Positions 1 through 5,007 of a stretch of 7,194 nucleotides of DNA are shown one piece after another. This DNA is from an uncultured Bacteroidales bacterium (lineage in GTDB: Bacteria > Bacteroidota > Bacteroidia > Bacteroidales > Paludibacteraceae), in NCBI GenBank assembly GCA_903929065.1, contig CAIYTJ010000715.1:1-7194 (forward strand), in the 5' to 3' direction. A model generated the notes under the pieces. The model saw only the letters and a list, made by a program, of their open reading frames with translations. It made no database searches and was not told where the DNA came from. A program made the translations under genes and the position numbers. How positions within the stretch are numbered: position 1 is the first letter of the stretch; every line of letters starts with the position of its first letter.

Positions 1-832
1 AATTATATTTTGAGAATTGTTGAAAAAACAAACCTGTTTTAAATATTTGATTATCATTTCCGGGGAAAAAATTATACAATTCAATGTTGCACCCCATTTC
101 AAAGCCCTGACTGTAATCTGATTTTACAGTTAAAAAGTTGAAATTATTATAAGCAATTCCTGTTGCAACTTCTATTCTCGTTATGATTGGCCTGAATTTG
201 TACTCGTAGGTATAACTTTCTTCTTTTTTATCTGTTTTCAGGTTGTATTCATTGACCAATTTTATTAAATCTTTGTGGTTGAGCCCAGTTTTGTCAATTT
301 CAGGATATAACTCTGGACATTTTGAAAGTAAGAATCTTAACCGTCCATAATATTTAAGAGGTTTTTTGACGATAAAGCCGTTATGATTCTCATTATAATT
401 CACCCGTTCAGTCAATTCCATTAGTTTATTGGAATCAGTTTCGAGATAATAATGATCCATTTCATTCCTGAGAAAATACAGATTTGCTTTCCCTTTAACC
501 AATTGCTCTAGAAAGTATACTTTATTCCCCGATTCGGTTGGAATTTCTTTTGAAATGAAAAATTTTCCATCTTCGGAGAATCTGTATCCGATAATTTCTC
601 CCGGCAAAAATTTATTAAGACTATCATTTCTGTCTTTAATGTAGCAACATTTTACATAGTCTTCGTAAAAATCCTGGGAAATATAAACGTTCAATTCTGA
701 GTGTGAATTTGTTATGATTGAACCTCTTAAAAAATTATATTTGGGTGCTGACGCAACCTGAGCATTAAGTGATATTATTGACAATGCGCATAATATCAGA
801 ATTGTATAAGAATGTTGAGTTAAATGTCTCAT
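1..832 (-). CDS. Secreted Bacteroidota protein with probable C-terminal outer-membrane beta-barrel (partial, 3' end off window)
   Basis: Reading the minus strand from ATG at 832-830 gives 277 uninterrupted codons that run off the left edge. The protein opens MRHLTQHSYTILILCALS and continues to 'ISLNAQ', a signal peptide with the usual Bacteroidota cleavage context near residues 23-25. Residues about 30-170 are a soluble region with phrases such as 'KVYFLEQLVKGKANLYF' and 'LPGEIIGYRFSEDGKFF'. From memory, these resemble an unnamed family common in Bacteroidota, often followed by a beta-barrel. The last part seen (about 225-277: 'RPIITRIEVATGIAYNNF', then 'GFEMGCNIELYNFFPG') alternates polar and hydrophobic residues like outer-membrane strands. 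I infer an envelope protein with a periplasmic domain and a barrel; its function is unknown. It is AT-rich and is preceded by its own promoter, so it is not part of the sigma operon upstream. Confidence 0.8.
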   Translation of the reverse strand, partial: MRHLTQHSYTILILCALSIISLNAQVASAPKYNFLRGSIITNSHSELNVYISQDFYEDYVKCCYIKDRNDSLNKFLPGEIIGYRFSEDGKFFISKEIPTESGNKVYFLEQLVKGKANLYFLRNEMDHYYLETDSNKLMELTERVNYNENHNGFIVKKPLKYYGRLRFLLSKCPELYPEIDKTGLNHKDLIKLVNEYNLKTDKKEESYTYEYKFRPIITRIEVATGIAYNNFNFLTVKSDYSQGFEMGCNIELYNFFPGNDNQIFKTGLFFQQFSKYN

Positions 833-835
833 CTG

Positions 836-861
836 GATTTGCAAATTATTTTTTGCAAATC
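836..861. repeat. Perfect 10-bp inverted repeat over -7 box and leader, possible operator
   Basis: GATTTGCAAA (836-845), a 6-base spacer and TTTGCAAATC (852-861) form a perfect inverted repeat, and each arm holds the palindrome TTTGCAAA. The right arm overlaps the -7 promoter box. The left arm ends 3 bases from the start codon, where ribosomes bind. This position suits a repressor operator or a translation-blocking hairpin; which of these is not decided by the sequence. Confidence 0.5.
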
Positions 862-886
862 TATAAAAAACCTTTGAGTTAACAAA
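856..886 (-). promoter_or_regulatory. Bacteroidota-type promoter of the secreted protein gene
   Basis: The minus strand carries TTTG (886-883), a 19-base spacer and TAGATTTG (863-856). This matches the Bacteroidota sigma-ABfr consensus (TTTG, 19-21 bases, TAnnTTTG) in both boxes and in spacing. It implies transcription starting near 849-850 and a very short leader before the ATG at 832. The -7 box lies inside the right arm of an inverted repeat. Confidence 0.6.
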
Positions 887-922
887 CAAAAAAGGAATAT
901 ATTTTTAAGTTTATAAACAAAT

Positions 923-966
923 AAAAGAAGCCTCTTATTTCCTATTGGAAATGAAAGGCTTCTTTT
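923..966 (-). terminator. Strong rho-independent terminator of the sigma-factor operon
   Basis: AAAAGAAGCCT (923-933) pairs perfectly with AGGCTTCTTTT (956-966). An inner stem ATTTCC/GGAAAT closes over a TATT loop. On the minus strand the hairpin is followed by TTTTATTTG, giving a U-rich tail. It lies 21 bases after the stop codon of the 80-residue protein. The arms would also work on the plus strand, but no plus-strand gene ends here. Confidence 0.85.
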
Positions 967-987
967 CAATTTAAAAGCGATGAAAAA

Positions 988-1230
988 TTATTTCTTTATT
1001 GTATCGTTTTTAATAACTTCTTTGATGATAATCACTTTCTTGCCGTGATTTTCTTCCATTTGTCCGCAATTTTCGTCGTCTTCACGTTCTTGTTGCATGC
1101 AGCAATGGCGTTCCATTGGATGACACATCCGGTGTCCGTGATTGAAATGACCTGGCATGGCAAACCATAAACTACCAAAAGTAATGGCTGCTGCCGCCAA
1201 ACCTACTAAAAATCTTGATCTTCTATACAT
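988..1230 (-). CDS. Small His/Cys-rich exported or membrane-anchored protein (80 aa), last gene of the ECF sigma operon
   Basis: The protein starts MYRRSRF, followed by a hydrophobic stretch at about residues 8-25 that would act as a signal peptide or single anchor with the C-terminus outside the cytoplasm. The rest is polar and rich in possible metal ligands: H28, H31, H33, C36, H37, H42, C43, C44, C55 and H62. A charged end follows, 'KKVIIIKEVIKNDTIKK'. The ATG at 1230 lies 23 bases after the preceding gene, so the two are probably co-transcribed and stop at the terminator just downstream. I do not recognise a named family. Binding of transition metals by the His/Cys cluster is an inference from composition. 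The gene could be an effector or a sensor of the sigma system. Confidence 0.75.
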   Translation of the reverse strand: MYRRSRFLVGLAAAAITFGSLWFAMPGHFNHGHRMCHPMERHCCMQQEREDDENCGQMEENHGKKVIIIKEVIKNDTIKK

Positions 1231-1253
1231 TTTTGTCTGTTTTTAAAGGTTAA

Positions 1254-1640
1254 TTACTCTTTTGTTTCTTTTTTGGTTTCGCAATCGCATTTTCCCGATT
1301 TTGAACCACAACCACAACCGCAATTGCATCCGCAACCACAACCACATCCGCAATGTGAATGGTAAAAACCATGTCCGTGATAACCACCGGAAAAACCGCC
1401 GCCCATTTTTTCTTTGAATTCGGAATATTCTTCTTCACTCATTTTGCGAACTTTGTCAGCCAGGTAAAACAGACGTTCGCCGTGGCGGGCATACCTGTGA
1501 TAACCATGACCCATGCAACAATGCAAAGCTCTGATAATAAACGCAAGAATGAATAATCCGACTAAAAGGTGAGGCACGAAAAATGCCAGAACACCTACCA
1601 TAATACCGCAAAAAACGGCTCCTAAAATTGATCTTGTCAT
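1254..1640 (-). CDS. Two-helix membrane protein with His-rich tail and Cys-Gly repeat (128 aa)
   Basis: Two hydrophobic segments (about residues 4-22 and 24-39) are joined by a very short turn. A long polar tail follows, which the positive-inside rule places in the cytoplasm. The tail begins with a Cys/His cluster (C41, C42, H45, H48, H53) and then the motif M67-S-E-E-E-Y-S-E-F-K. Next comes a Gly/His stretch (83-96) and an alternating Cys-Gly tract (97-112), ending with C118 and C120. The same M-[ST]-x-E-E-x(3)-F-K motif and two-helix layout occur in the protein encoded at 1719-2051, so the two look like diverged paralogues. The tract could bind soft metals or form disulfides, which is an inference. 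The gene has a candidate sigma-dependent promoter of its own at 1678-1706. No named family is recognised with confidence. Confidence 0.8.
   Translation of the reverse strand: MTRSILGAVFCGIMVGVLAFFVPHLLVGLFILAFIIRALHCCMGHGYHRYARHGERLFYLADKVRKMSEEEYSEFKEKMGGGFSGGYHGHGFYHSHCGCGCGCGCNCGCGCGSKSGKCDCETKKETKE
1305..1352 (-). repeat. Hexanucleotide-like tandem repeat encoding a Cys-Gly tract
   Basis: The DNA here consists of near-repeating 6-base units, each encoding Cys-Gly on the minus strand (residues 97-112, with one Asn replacing Gly). The units differ at third positions, so most are no longer identical. The repeat may change length between strains in steps of two residues without breaking the frame. 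Confidence 0.7.
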
Positions 1641-1677
1641 TTTGTTTATATTTAAAAATTTAGTATTTCTATTTGGT

Positions 1678-1706
1678 AAGACGAACGTTTAAAAATTTTA
1701 CTTTAA
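1678..1706 (-). promoter_or_regulatory. Candidate ECF-sigma promoter before the 128-residue gene
   Basis: On the minus strand TTAAAGTAAAAT (1706-1695), 9 bases and TTCGTCTT (1685-1678) repeat exactly the arrangement found before the sigma gene at 2670-2698. CGTC is a known type of core for ECF -10 elements. The distance from AAAG to CGTC is 17 bases, as expected between ECF promoter boxes. It lies in the 78-base gap between two genes, about 38 bases before the ATG, leaving room for a normal leader. Assigning it to this particular sigma factor is an inference. Confidence 0.55.
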
Positions 1707-1718
1707 ATGACAGAAGAT

Positions 1719-2051
1719 TTAACAACACCGTTGTTTCCACTGGTTCTTAAATTGCTGTTTTTCTTCATCGGTCATTTCCATGAATTTATGTTTGAAAGCA
1801 GCCCGTTCAAAATGACGGTGCACACGATGATGATGCGATCTGCCAAACCGAAAACCACTGAATAAAATTTTGCACAGAACAAATAAACCCATTGCCTGCC
1901 AATATGTTAGCGCTTTCAGGCCCGAAACTTCCGGAAGAATACAATTCCATAAGAGCATTACAACTGCGCTAACAGCGAACAATCCAATTAAGAAAAGCGG
2001 AAAAAAGAAGAATCTTCTTTTTCTCCATTGTGTTTGATTTGTTGATTCCAT
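1719..2051 (-). CDS. Two-helix membrane protein with His-rich tail (110 aa), candidate partner or anti-sigma of the ECF sigma factor
   Basis: I choose ATG at 2051, giving MESTNQTQWRKRR. The reading frame also extends to a TTG at 2075, but that start lies in an intergenic hairpin. Two hydrophobic segments (about residues 14-39 and 53-68) flank a short loop. The positively charged N-terminus and the basic tail both suggest a cytoplasmic location. The tail has H73-H74-H75, H78, H80 and H88, then M93-T-D-E-E-K-Q-Q-F-K and terminal C109-C110. The motif resembles the one in the next protein and loosely recalls the LTxxQ repeats of Spy/CpxP/CnrX metal-stress proteins, though here it would be cytoplasmic. 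Being directly downstream of the sigma gene makes it the best candidate for a regulator of that factor. This rests on position only, as no known anti-sigma domain is visible. Confidence 0.75.
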   Translation of the reverse strand: MESTNQTQWRKRRFFFFPLFLIGLFAVSAVVMLLWNCILPEVSGLKALTYWQAMGLFVLCKILFSGFRFGRSHHHRVHRHFERAAFKHKFMEMTDEEKQQFKNQWKQRCC

Positions 2052-2067
2052 ATTTCTATATTTTTTT

Positions 2068-2087
2068 ACCGGCAAAAAACAGCCGGT
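2068..2087 (-). promoter_or_regulatory. Intercistronic hairpin after the sigma gene
   Basis: ACCGGC (2068-2073) and GCCGGT (2082-2087) form a perfect 6-bp GC-rich stem with an 8-base loop; the stem begins at the sigma stop codon. On the minus strand it is followed by A-rich rather than U-rich sequence, so it is not a typical terminator. It may set mRNA stability or dampen expression between the sigma gene and its neighbour. Confidence 0.5.
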
Positions 2088-2662
2088 TAATTATTCAGTT
2101 CTTTGTAAAGGTAATTTAGTTTGTTTCGTAAATGCTTGACTGCGTAACCTTTCCGGCTGATAATTGTTTTGATATTTTCGCCTTTTTGCTCAGCAATTTG
2201 CTGTAAAGTCAACTCTTCAATTTCGTTCATGATAAAAACTTCCTTTTGATTTTCGGGCAATTCGTCCAGCGCTTTTTGCAATTCTTTCCAGAAAAGTTCT
2301 TTGAAAAATGCCAGTTCGGGGTTGCTGCTGTCGTCAAGTAATAAGATTTCTTTGAAATTAAAGTCGCCGTCATCGCTCACACTCACAAATTCCTCCAATG
2401 CCAGATTGGTTTTTTTGCGCGATTTGTCGGTGATTTTATTTCGGGCAACTTCGTAGAGCCAAGCACTTACATTCTCGAGGTTGGAGATGTCAGGTTGATT
2501 GCTTAGTTGAAACCAAACTTCCTGCAAAATATCTTCTGCATCCTCGGTCGATTTGACTTTTCCCCGTACAAAACCAAACAGATTTTTTCCAAATTCCTGA
2601 ATCGCTTTGGTGATGGAACCAGCCTTTTTTTCTGTCATTTGTATGTTGATGCTTGTCTCCAT
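2087..2662 (-). CDS. ECF-type RNA polymerase sigma factor
   Basis: This is a sigma-70 family protein of 191 residues, a usual ECF length. Region 2 spans about residues 19-80, with the conserved core D41-A-E-D-I-L-Q-E-V-W50 and then 'VSAWLYEVARNKITD'. Region 4 spans about 125-182, with 'LPENQKEVFIMNEIEELT' and the helix-turn-helix 'LQQIAEQKGENIKTIISR' that reads the -35 element. An acidic linker of about 40 residues joins them. There is no sigma-1 or sigma-3 domain. ATG at 2662 is the longest start, but the putative own promoter ends only 8 bases upstream. ATG at 2638 (residue 9, MTEKK) would give a normal leader and loses nothing conserved. It heads a run of small His/Cys-rich membrane proteins, which probably control it or belong to its regulon. 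Confidence 0.93.
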   Translation of the reverse strand: METSINIQMTEKKAGSITKAIQEFGKNLFGFVRGKVKSTEDAEDILQEVWFQLSNQPDISNLENVSAWLYEVARNKITDKSRKKTNLALEEFVSVSDDGDFNFKEILLLDDSSNPELAFFKELFWKELQKALDELPENQKEVFIMNEIEELTLQQIAEQKGENIKTIISRKGYAVKHLRNKLNYLYKELNN

Positions 2663-2669
2663 ATTACAG

Positions 2670-2698
2670 AAGACGAATGAGGATTGATTTTACTTTAA
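2670..2698 (-). promoter_or_regulatory. Candidate autoregulatory ECF-sigma promoter
   Basis: The minus strand reads TTAAAGTAAAAT (2698-2687), 9 bases and TTCGTCTT (2677-2670). All 20 outer bases and the spacer length match the site at 1678-1706, while the spacer bases differ, as expected for a conserved two-box promoter. The CGTC core suits an ECF -10 element. It sits directly before the sigma gene, consistent with the self-activation common among ECF factors. No good match to the Bacteroidota housekeeping promoter was seen in this gap. Confidence 0.55.
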
Positions 2699-2771
2699 TT
2701 CAAACGCAATTTAGATTAAAAAGTTGTAAAAAGACTCACAATCAGCAGAAAATGAATCACAAATCTCAAAT

Positions 2772-2803
2772 AAAAAAAGCAACAACATATAAATGCAGCT
2801 GCT
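2772..2803 (-). terminator. Rho-independent terminator after tyrA
   Basis: On the minus strand AGCAGC (2803-2798) pairs with GTTGCT (2783-2778), with one G-U pair. Inner GCA/TGT pairing extends the stem, and a run of seven T follows. It starts about 25 bases after the tyrA stop codon and separates tyrA from the sigma operon. Confidence 0.7.
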
Positions 2804-2827
2804 TTCCTTGGTTTGTTGACTGAAAAT

Positions 2828-3601
2828 TTACTCTATATTTTTTCTTACTTTCTTCAAAAATGCCTGCATTCGGTCAGAATCTTTTTCATCGATAATTTCC
2901 ATCAGCGTTTTCAGTTCGGCACGGATTTTTTCCACCTGATTGTGAGTGTGCGGATTGAAAAGAATTTCCGTAAGCAGGTAATCATCTTCGCTCAACAGTC
3001 CTTTGGCAATATCCATGTGGCGCTTGAATGTGGTTCCGGGTGCTTCCTGTGGAATCATTACCGAAGCAAATACCAACGTCGAGGCAAACGGAATGGACAG
3101 CGAATAAGCAATGGTTTCATCGTGTTCGTCGAAGCTGTATTCGAAGATTTTCAATCGAAGCGAACCGTACAAATCTTTGAAAAAAGCCTTGCCCATGTGG
3201 TCGGATTCGGAAATAATAATGGCACTTTGCGAGCTCAAGTTGTCGAGTGTGGCAAATGTAGGTCCGAACATAGGGTGCGTTGAAACGTAACGCATGCCGG
3301 TGTTTTCATAGAAATCCTGAATGCCTGTTTTTACCGAAGCAATATCGGAAATAATACAACTTTTTGGGAGATATGGCAGTATTTTTTCAAAAGCTTCGAT
3401 GGTAAATTTCAATGTCACGCAATTAATCACCAACTCCGGTTCAAACTCGCGAACTTCTTCGTATTCGGTCATACGCAGGGTGTTGAACACAAAACGTAAC
3501 CGTTTCGGATCGGTATCGAAAAGTGCCACTTCGTGCTGAATGCACAATACATCGGTCAGGAAAGTGCCCATTTTTCCGGCACCAAGAATTAATATTTTCA
3601 T
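2828..3601 (-). CDS. tyrA: Prephenate dehydrogenase (tyrosine biosynthesis)
   Basis: The enzyme oxidatively decarboxylates prephenate to 4-hydroxyphenylpyruvate in tyrosine synthesis, using NAD(P)+ in the cytoplasm. The N-terminus 'MKILILGAGKMGTFL' is the glycine-rich Rossmann dinucleotide-binding loop (G7-A-G-K-M-G12), with an acidic residue (D29) at the end of strand 2. 'STHPMFGPTF' at 107-116 is the family signature with the conserved His at 109. 'DEHDETIAYSLSIPF' (158-172) is the conserved start of the helical C-terminal domain. At 257 residues it matches the short monofunctional form, with no chorismate mutase or ACT domain seen. It stands alone here with its own promoter and terminator, and the usual aromatic-pathway neighbours are absent from the window. 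A 26-bp repeat lies in its leader. Confidence 0.9.
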   Translation of the reverse strand: MKILILGAGKMGTFLTDVLCIQHEVALFDTDPKRLRFVFNTLRMTEYEEVREFEPELVINCVTLKFTIEAFEKILPYLPKSCIISDIASVKTGIQDFYENTGMRYVSTHPMFGPTFATLDNLSSQSAIIISESDHMGKAFFKDLYGSLRLKIFEYSFDEHDETIAYSLSIPFASTLVFASVMIPQEAPGTTFKRHMDIAKGLLSEDDYLLTEILFNPHTHNQVEKIRAELKTLMEIIDEKDSDRMQAFLKKVRKNIE

Positions 3602-3608
3602 AAATGAT

Positions 3609-3634
3609 GACCCCTAACCTCTAAAGGGGAACTT
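3609..3634 (-). repeat. Intergenic repeat copy 1, in the tyrA leader
   Basis: This is a 26-bp element matching the reverse complement of the copy at 3708-3733 at 24 of 26 positions. On the transcribed strand CCCCT and AGGGG (3629-3625 and 3615-3611) can form a 5-bp hairpin with a 9-base loop, ending about 10 bases before the tyrA start codon. It resembles the short C4/G4 palindromic repeats scattered in many Bacteroidota genomes (recalled, not searched). Confidence 0.7.
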
Positions 3635-3662
3635 TAAGTTAGTTAGTTTTTTAAATTCTTTG

Positions 3663-3670
3663 CAAAGGTA
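3663..3670 (-). promoter_or_regulatory. -7 box of the tyrA promoter
   Basis: TACCTTTG on the minus strand (3670-3663), followed by CAAAG, is an exact match to the Bacteroidota TAnnTTTG box. A clear TTTG at the -33 position is missing, with only AT-rich sequence there. Transcription would start near 3656, leaving a leader of about 55 bases that includes the repeat hairpin. Confidence 0.5.
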
Positions 3671-3707
3671 GTAAAATGATATGATTTCTTTTTATGAAGG
3701 AAGGCAA

Positions 3708-3733
3708 AAGTCCCCCTTTAGGGGTTAGGGGTC
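3708..3733 (+). repeat. Intergenic repeat copy 2, forming the 3' end of the transporter gene
   Basis: This is the inverted partner of the copy at 3609-3634, separated by 73 bases. It encodes the last residues (T-P-N-P) and the stop codon of the upstream transporter gene on the minus strand. There CCCCTAAAGGGG forms a compact hairpin followed by GACTTTT, which may act as a weak terminator. The arrangement suggests the repeat arrived at, or was recruited as, the gene end. Confidence 0.7.
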
Positions 3734-5007
3734 TTTTTCTTCCCAAACTCCTTGTCAATCTTCAAAAATGGAATAATCGTCAGAGTCGGAATTGCCAGAA
3801 TCATTATCCAGATAAAGAAATGCTGATAACCAATTGCCGTTTGCAGCCAGCCGGCAATCATACCCGGAAGCATCATTCCCAAAGCCATAAATCCGGTACA
3901 AATGGCATAATGAGCCGTTTTATGTTCGCCGTCTGCAAAATAAATCAGGTAAAGCATGTAACCGGTAAACCCGAACCCATAACCGAACTGCTCCACCGCA
4001 ACCGCAATATTGATGATAATAAAATTGGTTGGTAAAAACCACGACAGATAAACGTAAGCCAAATGAGGCAGCGTTATGCTTAGCGCCATCGGCCAAATCC
4101 AGTATTTCAGACCTCTGAACGAAGCGGCAATTCCGCCAACAATGCCACCCAACGTCAGCGAAATAACGCCTACAGTTCCATATACCAATCCCACTTGCTG
4201 GGTGCTCAGACCAAGTCCGCCGATATTCCGGGCATCCAGCAAAAACGGCGAAGCCATTTTCACCAGCATCGCTTCGCCCAGCCTGTAAAGCAACATAAAA
4301 ACAATGGCCAGTAAGATTCCTTTCTTCTGAAAGAACGATGCAAATGTCAATCCGAATTCCCGAAAAATTTGGTTGGGAGAATTTTCTGTTTTTGTCGTGT
4401 CCGCATCCGGATGAGGCAGGATAAACCGGTGGTAAATAAAAAACAACCCAAACAATCCTGCCAGAATAAAGAATGTGATGCTCCAGGCCAACCGGATTTT
4501 CCCGGTGTAAAGTTCCAATGCACCTGCCACGATAATCAGCAATCCCTGCCCCGTAATCATAGCCAGCCGGTAAAACGTGCTGCGGATACCCACAAAAAAA
4601 GATTGCTGCGATGTGTCCAGTCCCAGCATGTAAAATCCATCGGCAGCAATATCGTGCGTGGCCGAACTGAAAGCTATCAGCCACAAAACAGCCAGTGTAG
4701 CCTGAAAGAAAAACGTCGTTGGAATCAGAAAAGCTACACCTGCCAATCCAGCCCCAATCAGCAATTGCATGGTTACAATCCACCAACGCTTGGTCTTAAT
4801 TGTATCCACAAACGGACTCCAGAATGGCTTAATCACCCACGGCAGGTACAGCCAGCTGGTGTAAAGGGCAACATCTGTATTCGAAATGCCCAATCGCTTA
4901 TACATGATCACCGCCACCGACATGGCCACCACATACGGTAAACCTTCCGCAAAATACAGGGTCGGAATCCATGACCAAGGAGAATAGTTTGTATTATTTT
5001 TTTGCAT
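3718..5007 (-). CDS. AmpG-like MFS transporter of the PAT family (probable muropeptide permease)
   Basis: At 429 residues with about 12 hydrophobic segments, this is a typical major facilitator length. The N-terminus 'PTLYFAEGLPYVVAMSVA' (15-32), then 'LYTSWLYLPWVIKPFWSP' (48-65) and 'SATHDIAADGFYM' (115-127), are hallmarks of the AmpG/PAT family. E. coli AmpG, a member, imports GlcNAc-anhydroMurNAc peptides across the inner membrane for cell-wall recycling. The substrate here is inferred from family and from the SpoIID-domain gene two positions upstream; other PAT proteins carry other cargo. The ATG at 5007 lies inside the preceding gene (14 bp overlap), indicating translational coupling. 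The final four residues and stop come from a dispersed repeat. G+C in a sampled line is about 52%, far above the preceding gene. Confidence 0.85.
   Translation of the reverse strand: MQKNNTNYSPWSWIPTLYFAEGLPYVVAMSVAVIMYKRLGISNTDVALYTSWLYLPWVIKPFWSPFVDTIKTKRWWIVTMQLLIGAGLAGVAFLIPTTFFFQATLAVLWLIAFSSATHDIAADGFYMLGLDTSQQSFFVGIRSTFYRLAMITGQGLLIIVAGALELYTGKIRLAWSITFFILAGLFGLFFIYHRFILPHPDADTTKTENSPNQIFREFGLTFASFFQKKGILLAIVFMLLYRLGEAMLVKMASPFLLDARNIGGLGLSTQQVGLVYGTVGVISLTLGGIVGGIAASFRGLKYWIWPMALSITLPHLAYVYLSWFLPTNFIIINIAVAVEQFGYGFGFTGYMLYLIYFADGEHKTAHYAICTGFMALGMMLPGMIAGWLQTAIGYQHFFIWIMILAIPTLTIIPFLKIDKEFGKKKTPNP

Noticed and set aside
1305..1352. Short tandem units resembling a small CRISPR-like array
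   Set aside because: Units are 6 bases, contiguous, without spacers, and encode Cys-Gly in a good reading frame.
1250..1438. 62-codon minus-strand frame with a poly-valine stretch
   Set aside because: It is the out-of-frame reading of the Cys-Gly repeat in the 128-residue gene; low complexity only.
2052..2075. TTG start extending the 110-residue membrane protein by eight codons
   Set aside because: The codons fall in the intercistronic hairpin and A-rich spacer; ATG at 2051 is the natural start.
2663..2771. Housekeeping-type promoter for the sigma gene (TAAATTG with an upstream TTG)
   Set aside because: The -7 match is incomplete and the spacer of about 25 bases is too long.
2813..3283. 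156-codon plus-strand reading frame opposite tyrA
   Set aside because: It is antisense to tyrA, has no domain, and reads through the tyrA 3' end.
3920..4786. Long 288-codon minus-strand reading frame inside the transporter gene
   Set aside because: It lies in another frame of a gene with clear AmpG/PAT motifs. Its product is rich in Cys, Trp and His without any domain, typical of a shadow frame.
4369..4941. 190-codon plus-strand reading frame opposite the transporter
   Set aside because: It is antisense to a confident coding region and gives a polar low-quality protein with no recognisable motif.
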